Assembly: GCA_031365725.1 (NCBI GenBank)
Contig: JANLYQ010000044.1
Span: 1-18,412 of the forward strand
DNA: 18,412 bases
Source: JANLYQ01 sp031365725
GTDB taxonomy: Bacteria; Actinomycetota; Actinomycetes; JACCUZ01
Reading direction: 5' to 3'
Positions within the stretch are counted from its first letter, which is position 1, and every line of letters begins with the position of its first letter. A program made the translations under genes and the position numbers. Under the pieces are notes generated by a model, which was not told the origin of the DNA, made no database searches, and worked only from the letters and a program-made list of their open reading frames with translations. Below are positions 13,397-18,412 of this stretch, piece after piece.

Positions 13397-14166
13397 GCCC
13401 GGTCGACCCGGTGGAGCCGTCCAGGCGACAAGGGCTCGGGACGACCCACTGGCCCACCATCCGGGCGCGGGTGTCTCGCACCGCCGCCTCGGTCGGGGTG
13501 GCCACCGGTGCCTACGGACTGTCGTTCGGCGCGCTCGCGACCGCTGCCGGCCTGTCGGTGCCGCAGACCTGCGCGACCTCGTTGCTGATCTTCACCGGTG
13601 GCTCGCAGTTCGCCCTGATCGGGGTCCTCGGCAGCGGCGGGTCCGGGGTGTCCGGCACGGCCTCAGCCGTGCTGCTCGGCTCGCGCAACCTGGTCTACGG
13701 CGCCAGCATCGCGCAGCTGCTCGGGCTTCGCGGGGCGCGACGACTGGTGGGCGCCCAGCTGGTGATCGATGAGTCGACCGCGGTGGCGCTGGGCAGCCAC
13801 GCCACGGTTGAGAGCGAGGCCAGCGAACGATCGCTGGCCGACCGGGCCGGCCGACTGGGCTTCTGGTCCACCGGCCTGGCGGTGTTCCTGCTGTGGAACG
13901 CGTCCACCCTGATCGGTGCGCTGGCCGGCAGCGTGATCGGCGATCCGCGGACCTTCGGCCTGGACGCGGCGGCACCGGCGGCGTTCCTTGCTCTCCTCGC
14001 CCCCCGCCTGCGCGGACGGCCGGCCTGGACGACGGCTGTCGTAGCCGCGCTGGTCGCGATCACGGTGGTGCCCCTGGTGCCGGCCGGAGTACCGGTGCTG
14101 GTGGCGGCTCTGGTGCCAGTCGTGGCGGTGCTGGCCAAGCGGTCCGCTCCAGGTGCTCGGTCATGA
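13393..14166 (+). CDS. azlC: AzlC-family branched-chain amino acid exporter, large subunit
   Basis: A 257-residue polytopic membrane protein. Residues ~30-105 carry the AzlC/BrnF signature: GVATGAYGLSFGALATAAGL, then LLIFTGGSQFALIGVLG and LLGSRNLVYGASIA. Further hydrophobic segments at ~160-180, 185-205 and 210-250 fit the family topology. With AzlD it forms a two-component exporter; BrnFE of Corynebacterium glutamicum exports isoleucine, leucine, valine and methionine, and AzlCD of Bacillus gives azaleucine resistance. The GTG start overlaps the GNAT stop, and the stop overlaps the azlD ATG. The first ~28 residues are polar and may be a cytoplasmic tail. No Lrp-type regulator, often adjacent in other species, is seen. 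Confidence 0.92.
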   Translation: MSPVDPVEPSRRQGLGTTHWPTIRARVSRTAASVGVATGAYGLSFGALATAAGLSVPQTCATSLLIFTGGSQFALIGVLGSGGSGVSGTASAVLLGSRNLVYGASIAQLLGLRGARRLVGAQLVIDESTAVALGSHATVESEASERSLADRAGRLGFWSTGLAVFLLWNASTLIGALAGSVIGDPRTFGLDAAAPAAFLALLAPRLRGRPAWTTAVVAALVAITVVPLVPAGVPVLVAALVPVVAVLAKRSAPGARS

Positions 14167-14465
14167 CCTGGGCTTCTATCCTCGCCACAGCAGCGGGCTG
14201 CTACCTGCTCAAGCTCGCCGGGCTCTCGGTGCCGGAGCGCTGGCTGGAGACCCCGACGATCGCCCGGATGTCCGCCCTGCTCCCCGTTGCGCTGCTGGCC
14301 GCACTCGCCGGCGTACAAGCTGTCGCGACCGGCACCCACCTGGTGCTGGACGCCCGTCTCGCCGGGGTCGCCGTGGCAGCCGGCCTGCTGGTCGTGCGGG
14401 CGCCGTTCATCGTGGTGGTGGCCGCCGCGGCGACCACCGCAGCCCTGCTCCGCCTGCTCGGCTGA
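14163..14465 (+). CDS. azlD: AzlD-family branched-chain amino acid exporter, small subunit
   Basis: A 100-residue hydrophobic protein with about four membrane segments. It has the AzlD pattern LATAAGCYLLKLAGLSVPER, then MSALLPVALLAALAGVQA and RAPFIVVVAAAATTAALLRL. It is the small partner of AzlC. The ATG overlaps the azlC stop (ATGA), so the two are made together. Its TGA falls at the beginning of an exact 18-bp tandem duplication shared with the dapB 3' end, leaving 19 nt between the converging stops. Confidence 0.92.
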   Translation: MTWASILATAAGCYLLKLAGLSVPERWLETPTIARMSALLPVALLAALAGVQAVATGTHLVLDARLAGVAVAAGLLVVRAPFIVVVAAAATTAALLRLLG

Positions 14466-14496
14466 GTCAGAGGTCGAGGCTGAGTCAGAGGTCGAG
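14461..14496. repeat. Exact 18-bp tandem duplication at the azlD/dapB junction
   Basis: GCTGAGTCAGAGGTCGAG occurs twice head to tail (14461-14478, 14479-14496). Copy 1 contains the azlD stop. Copy 2 contains the dapB stop and its last codons. Each copy holds the short palindrome CTGAGTCAG. Because both copies are identical, the duplication looks recent. No long hairpin terminator is present between these converging genes. Confidence 0.9.
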
Positions 14497-15231
14497 CAGG
14501 TGCTCCAGGCCGACGGTGAGGCCGGGGCGGGCGCCGACGCCACGCACGGCGAGCAGCAGCCCGGGCATGAACGACTCGCGGTCGACGGTGTCGTGCCGGA
14601 TCGTCAGGGTCTCCCCCGCGTTGCCGAACAGCACCTCCTGGTGGGCAAGCAGGCCGCGGGCCCGCACCGAGTGCACCGGAACGCCTGCCACCTCGGCGCC
14701 ACGGGCGCCGTCGAGGGCCGCCGTCGTTGCATCCGGCGCAGCGCCCAGACCAGCCGACGTGCGGGCCCGGCCGATCAGCTCGGCGGTCCGGCGCGCAGTG
14801 CCGCTGGGGGCGTCTACCTTGGCCGGGTGGTGGCGCTCGACGATCTCCACCGACTCGAAGAACCGCGCCGCCTGCTGGGCGAAACGCATCATCAGCACCG
14901 CGCCCAGGGCGAAGTTGGGCGCCACCAGGACGCCGACCCTCGGAGTGTCACCGAGCTGCCGGCGTACCTCGTCGAGACGGGACTCGTCGACGCCGCTGGT
15001 GCCGACCACAAGGTGGATGCCGTGCTCGATGCAGAAGGCAATGTGGTCCATCACGGCGTCGGGCCGGGTCAGGTCGACGGCCACCTGGACGCCGGCCTCG
15101 ACCAGTGCCGCGAGCGGGTCACCGGAGCCGACCCGGGCGACGAGGTCGAGACCGTCGGCGGCTTCGATCGCCTGGCAGGCCGAGATCCCCATCCGCCCTG
15201 CGGCGCCGAGCACCCCGACCCGCAGGGTCAT
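14485..15231 (-). CDS. dapB: 4-hydroxy-tetrahydrodipicolinate reductase
   Basis: A 248-residue NAD(P)H-dependent reductase acting after DapA in diaminopimelate and lysine synthesis. The Rossmann glycine motif is GVLGAAGRMG (~6-15). The signature ERHHPAKVDAPSGTA (~132-146) has the catalytic His pair and Lys138. VVGTSG (~75-80) and APNFALGA (~104-111) are the other conserved blocks. Length is normal. The ATG overlaps the stop of the M16 peptidase gene (ATGA), so it is coupled to that gene and probably to pnp. The pnp-peptidase-dapB order matches gpsI-pepR-dapB in other actinobacteria. Confidence 0.96.
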   Translation of the reverse strand: MTLRVGVLGAAGRMGISACQAIEAADGLDLVARVGSGDPLAALVEAGVQVAVDLTRPDAVMDHIAFCIEHGIHLVVGTSGVDESRLDEVRRQLGDTPRVGVLVAPNFALGAVLMMRFAQQAARFFESVEIVERHHPAKVDAPSGTARRTAELIGRARTSAGLGAAPDATTAALDGARGAEVAGVPVHSVRARGLLAHQEVLFGNAGETLTIRHDTVDRESFMPGLLLAVRGVGARPGLTVGLEHLLDL

Positions 15232-16553
15232 GCGACTGCGGCGCGGAAGTCGCGTGTCTCGTCGAACGGGCCGACGACGGCCAGTGTCGGGTGGTCCGGC
15301 ACGAGCACCTCGGCAGCGATCGCCGCCACGTCGTCGGGAGTGACGGCGTCGATGCGGGCGAGCACCTGCCCGACCGAGAGCTGCTCGCCGTAGACGAGCT
15401 CGGCCTTGCCGATGCGACTCATCAGCGAGCCGGTGTCCTCGAGGCCGAGCACCAGCCCGCCGCGGAGCTGGCTCTTGCCGCGCTCGACCTCCTCGACGGT
15501 GAGGCCCTTGCCGGCCACCGCTGCGAGCTCGTCGCGGCAGATCGAGAGGACGTCGTCGACCTTGCGCGGCACGCAGCCTGCGTAGACGCCGAACATGCCG
15601 GAGTCGGCGTACTGCGCGTGATAGCTGTAGACGCTGTAGGCCAGGCCGCGCTTCTCGCGCACCTCCTGGAACAACCGCGACGACATGCCGCCGCCAAGTG
15701 CCGCATTGAGCACCCCGAGGGCAAACCGTCGTTCATCCGTACGAGCGACTCCCGGGCCCCCGAGCACGACGTTGGCCTGCTCGCTGCTGCGCCGGATGAC
15801 GCGGACCCCTGCGCTGAGGGTCGTGGGCTGTCCCGCACCGCGCGGCGCCGACGGCTCCGCGTCACCCTCGAGCAACCCGGCGGCGTCGAAAGCCTTGCGC
15901 ACCAAGCGCACGACCTCGGCGTGGTCAAGGTTGCCCGCGACCGCGACCACCATGTCCTGCGGGCGGTAACGGCGCTTGTAGTAGCCGTTGACCGCCGTGC
16001 GCCCGATCGACTCGATCGAGGAGACCGTGCCGAGCACCGGCCGGCCAAGCGGTCCGTCGCCGAAGAGCACCTGCGCGAACTCGTCGTGCACGACGTCGGT
16101 GGGGTCGTCGTCGTGCATCGCGATCTCTTCCAGGATCACCCCGCGCTCGGAGTCGACGTCGGAGGCCTTGATGACCGAGCTGGTGACCAGGTCACCGATG
16201 ACGTCGACCGCCAGCGGCAGGTCGGTGTCGAGCACCCGCGCGTAGTAGCAGGTGTACTCCTTCGAGGTGAACGCGTTCATCTCCCCGCCGACCGCGTCGA
16301 TCGCCGAGGAGATGGCCAGCGCGTCGCGCCGCCGGGTGCCCTTGAAGAGCAGGTGCTCGAGATAGTGCGAGGCCCCGGCCAGGGACGGTGCCTCGTCGCG
16401 CGAACCGACGCCGACCCACACGCCGACGGTCACCGACCGGACGGTGGGGACGGCTTCGGTCACGATGCGCAACCCGCCGGGCAGGACGGTGCGACGGACG
16501 ACTCCGCCGCCACCGTCCCCCCGGTGCAGGGTGCGTGTGCTCTGTCGAGCCAA
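15228..16553 (-). CDS. pepR: M16-family zinc peptidase (PepR-like)
   Basis: A 441-residue peptidase with the inverted zinc motif HxxEH: HYLEH at residues 63-67, and the distal zinc ligand Glu143 in GVILEEIAMHDDDP, 76 residues on. The second half (from ~250) is the inactive partner domain of the M16 fold, with GGGMSSRLFQEVREKRGLAY. Similar to mycobacterial Rv2782c and the mitochondrial processing peptidase beta-type. The start is TTG at 16553, the only reasonable candidate: it lies 5 nt after the pnp stop with GAGG 10 nt upstream, and no ATG or GTG occurs before the conserved core. The physiological substrate is unknown. It is coupled to dapB downstream. Confidence 0.94.
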   Translation of the reverse strand: MARQSTRTLHRGDGGGGVVRRTVLPGGLRIVTEAVPTVRSVTVGVWVGVGSRDEAPSLAGASHYLEHLLFKGTRRRDALAISSAIDAVGGEMNAFTSKEYTCYYARVLDTDLPLAVDVIGDLVTSSVIKASDVDSERGVILEEIAMHDDDPTDVVHDEFAQVLFGDGPLGRPVLGTVSSIESIGRTAVNGYYKRRYRPQDMVVAVAGNLDHAEVVRLVRKAFDAAGLLEGDAEPSAPRGAGQPTTLSAGVRVIRRSSEQANVVLGGPGVARTDERRFALGVLNAALGGGMSSRLFQEVREKRGLAYSVYSYHAQYADSGMFGVYAGCVPRKVDDVLSICRDELAAVAGKGLTVEEVERGKSQLRGGLVLGLEDTGSLMSRIGKAELVYGEQLSVGQVLARIDAVTPDDVAAIAAEVLVPDHPTLAVVGPFDETRDFRAAVA

Positions 16554-16558
16554 CCTGG

Positions 16559-18412
16559 TCAGACCTCGACGTCGACGGTCGCGTCGCTGGCGGAGTCAGC
16601 AGCAGCGCCGCCAGCAGCACCAGCGGCATGGGCGTCCTCGACCGGGATCAGCGACAGCTTGCCGCGCGGGTCGATCTCAGCGATCTGCACCTGCACCTTG
16701 TCACCGACCTTGACGACGTCCTCGACGTTGTCGACCCGCTTGCCACCGGCCATGCCGCGCAGCTTGGAGATGTGCAGCAGGCCGTCACGACCGGGCACCA
16801 GCGACACGAACGCGCCGAAGGTGGTGGTCTTGACCACGGTGCCGAGGTAACGCTCGCCGACCTCGGGCATCGTCGGGTTGGCGATCGCGTTGATCATCGC
16901 CCGAGCCGCCTCGGCCTTGGGCCCGTCGGTAGCACCGATGTAGATCGTGCCGTCGTCCTCGATGCTGATCTCGGCGCCGGTCTCGTCCTGGATCTGGTTG
17001 ATCATCTTGCCCTTGGGGCCGATGACCGCACCGATCTGGTCCACCGGGATCTTGATGGAGATGATCCGCGGCGCGTAGGGGGACATCTCGTCGGGCGCGT
17101 CGATCGCCTCGTGCATGACGTCGAGGATGTGCAGGCGCGCTTCCTTGGCCTGGGTCAGCGCCGAGGCGAGGACCGAGGCCGGGATGCCGTCCAGCTTGGT
17201 GTCGAGCTGGATGGCGGTGACGAACTCGCGGGTGCCGGCGACCTTGAAGTCCATGTCGCCGAAGGCGTCCTCGGCGCCGAGGATGTCGGTGAGGGCGGCG
17301 TACTCCGTCTTCCCGTCAACGGTGTCGGAGATCAGGCCCATCGCGATGCCGGCGACCGGCGCCCGCAGCGGCACACCGGCCTGCATCAGCGACATCGTCG
17401 AGGCGCAGACCGAGCCCATCGAGGTCGAGCCGTTGGAGCCCAGTGCTTCCGAGACCTGACGGATCGCGTAGGGGAACTCCTCGCGGGCCGGCAGCACGGG
17501 CAGGATCGCCCGCTCGGCGAGCGCGCCGTGGCCGATCTCGCGCCGCTTGGGCGAGCCGACCCGACCGGTCTCACCGGTGCTGTACGGCGGGAAGTTGTAG
17601 TTGTGCATGTAGCGCTTGCGGTTCTCGGGGTTGAGCGTGTCGACCATCTGCTCCATGCGCAGCATGTTCAGCGTGGTGACGCCGAGGATCTGGGTCTCCC
17701 CGCGCTCGAACAGCGCCGAGCCGTGCACCCGCGGGAGCACCTCCACCTCGGCCGAGAGCGTGCGGATGTCGGACAGGCCACGCCCGTCGATGCGGACCTT
17801 GTCGCGCAGGACCCGCTGGCGGACCAGCGACTTGGTGAGCGAGCGGTAGGCCGCCTTGATCTCCTTGTCGCGACCCTCGAACTGGCCGGCGAGCTTGTCC
17901 ATGACGGTGTCGCGCAGGCTGTCGATCTCGGTCTCGCGCTCGAGCTTGCCGGTCACGGCCAGAGCCGCGGTCAGGTCGCTGCTGGCCGCAGTGGTCACGG
18001 CCTCCATGACGTCGTCCTGGTAGTCGAGGAAGCGGGGGAAGTCGGCGACGGGCTTGGCGGCCGCTGCGGCGAGCTCCTGCTGGGCCTCGCACAGGGACTT
18101 GATGAACGGCTTGGCGGCCTCGAGGCCCTGGGCCACGACCTCCTCAGTCGGGGCGTTGCGGCCCTCGTCCTTGATGAGCTTCCACGCGGCGGTGGTGGCC
18201 TCGGCCTCGACCATCATGATCGCGACATCGTCACCTGCCATGCGGCCGGCGACGACCATGTCGAACACGGCCGTCTCGAGCTGCTCGTGGGTGGGGACCG
18301 CGACCCACTGGTCGCCGTTGTCGCCCTTCATGAGCGCGACGCGGGTGGCACCGACGGGGCCGTTGAACGGCAGGCCGGAGATCTGGGTCGATGCGGACGC
18401 GGCGTTGATGGC
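16559..18412 (-). CDS. pnp: Polynucleotide phosphorylase / GpsI (5' end outside window)
   Basis: 617 residues of a 3'-5' phosphorolytic exoribonuclease; roughly 120 N-terminal residues are expected beyond the right edge. The first visible codons, AINAASASTQISGLPFNGPV, belong to the first RNase PH domain, so the internal ATG at 18331 is not the start. An all-alpha linker follows, then the second RNase PH domain with GSNGSTSMGSVCAS and the active-site DAFGDMDFK. Next are a KH domain (IPVDQIGAVIGPKGKMINQI) and an S1 domain (VGERYLGTVVKTTTFGAFVS to LHISKL). The actinobacterial form is named GpsI for reported guanosine pentaphosphate synthesis. A short Ala/Gly/Asp tail ends the protein. It leads the pnp-peptidase-dapB unit. 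Confidence 0.97.
   Translation of the reverse strand, partial: AINAASASTQISGLPFNGPVGATRVALMKGDNGDQWVAVPTHEQLETAVFDMVVAGRMAGDDVAIMMVEAEATTAAWKLIKDEGRNAPTEEVVAQGLEAAKPFIKSLCEAQQELAAAAAKPVADFPRFLDYQDDVMEAVTTAASSDLTAALAVTGKLERETEIDSLRDTVMDKLAGQFEGRDKEIKAAYRSLTKSLVRQRVLRDKVRIDGRGLSDIRTLSAEVEVLPRVHGSALFERGETQILGVTTLNMLRMEQMVDTLNPENRKRYMHNYNFPPYSTGETGRVGSPKRREIGHGALAERAILPVLPAREEFPYAIRQVSEALGSNGSTSMGSVCASTMSLMQAGVPLRAPVAGIAMGLISDTVDGKTEYAALTDILGAEDAFGDMDFKVAGTREFVTAIQLDTKLDGIPASVLASALTQAKEARLHILDVMHEAIDAPDEMSPYAPRIISIKIPVDQIGAVIGPKGKMINQIQDETGAEISIEDDGTIYIGATDGPKAEAARAMINAIANPTMPEVGERYLGTVVKTTTFGAFVSLVPGRDGLLHISKLRGMAGGKRVDNVEDVVKVGDKVQVQIAEIDPRGKLSLIPVEDAHAAGAAGGAAADSASDATVDVEV

Noticed and set aside
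11977..13449. A long minus-strand frame through thyA and upstream that ends at the thyA-dfrA bridge
   Set aside because: It is an out-of-frame shadow of thyA and the antisense of the GNAT gene. Only its last 13 codons, which begin with an ATGA overlap, are of interest.
12854..14465. A new defence or island system in the plus-strand cassette
   Set aside because: The genes are an ordinary GNAT enzyme and the known AzlCD exporter. GC content and codon use look like the neighbours, and there is no integrase, repeat border or tRNA.
14727..16850. A 707-codon plus-strand open frame opposite dapB, the M16 peptidase and pnp
   Set aside because: Antisense shadow of three well-supported genes; low-complexity Arg/Pro/Gly composition at its start and no recognisable domain.
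16556..18331. pnp starting at the internal ATG at 18331
   Set aside because: The frame continues to the window edge with conserved PNPase residues (NAASASTQISGLPFNGP), so the true start is outside.

Overview
This is a GC-rich chromosomal segment from an actinobacterium. The evidence is strong GC bias at third codon positions, frequent GTG/TTG starts, almost exclusive use of TGA stops, and gene order. The set clgR, pgsA, ftsK, rnj, dapA, dfrA, thyA, dapB, M16 peptidase and pnp/gpsI is what I recall, in compressed form, of the Mycobacterium tuberculosis stretch Rv2745c to Rv2783c. Gene content does not fix the order or family. I see no phage, plasmid, IS transposase, CRISPR array, tRNA or rRNA. 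Most of the window is core housekeeping DNA.

Layout from left to right. Positions 1-848 (minus strand) hold a small operon: a SHOCT-type membrane protein, a VOC/glyoxalase-fold protein, and the start of an unrecognised gene that leaves the window. A strong palindrome (944-977) lies between this operon and a divergent Nei-type DNA glycosylase gene (1037-1885, plus). That gene overlaps tail-to-tail with clgR (minus). Next, all on the minus strand, come cinA/pncC-pgsA-rimO (2318-5027), a RodZ-like HTH/membrane protein with ftsK upstream of it (5131-8626), a 106-bp inverted-repeat element (8699-8804), and the unit thyA-dfrA-dapA-rnj (8835-12803). A plus-strand cassette, GNAT-azlC-azlD (12854-14465), starts divergently from thyA and ends against dapB. 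The window closes with pnp-M16 peptidase-dapB (minus), with pnp running off the right edge.

The genes group into several functions: RNA decay (RNase J, PNPase), lysine/diaminopimelate synthesis (DapA, DapB), thymidylate/folate metabolism (ThyA, DHFR), division and envelope (FtsK, RodZ-like protein, phosphatidylglycerophosphate synthase), proteostasis (ClgR, M16 peptidase), ribosome modification (RimO), base excision repair (Nei), and amino-acid export (AzlCD).

I found no convincing new protein system. The unusual signals are in the gaps between genes: a triple 17-bp repeat that makes two stop-start-coupled five-codon ORFs before pgsA; a 13-codon ORF bridging thyA and dfrA with start/stop overlaps at both ends; a MITE- or REP-like inverted-repeat element after rnj; three starts without a Shine-Dalgarno that have a TANNNT box 6-7 nt upstream (rimO, ftsK, thyA); palindromes before nei2 and clgR; and an exact 18-bp duplication at the azlD/dapB junction. 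No gene-free stretch exceeds about 210 bp.
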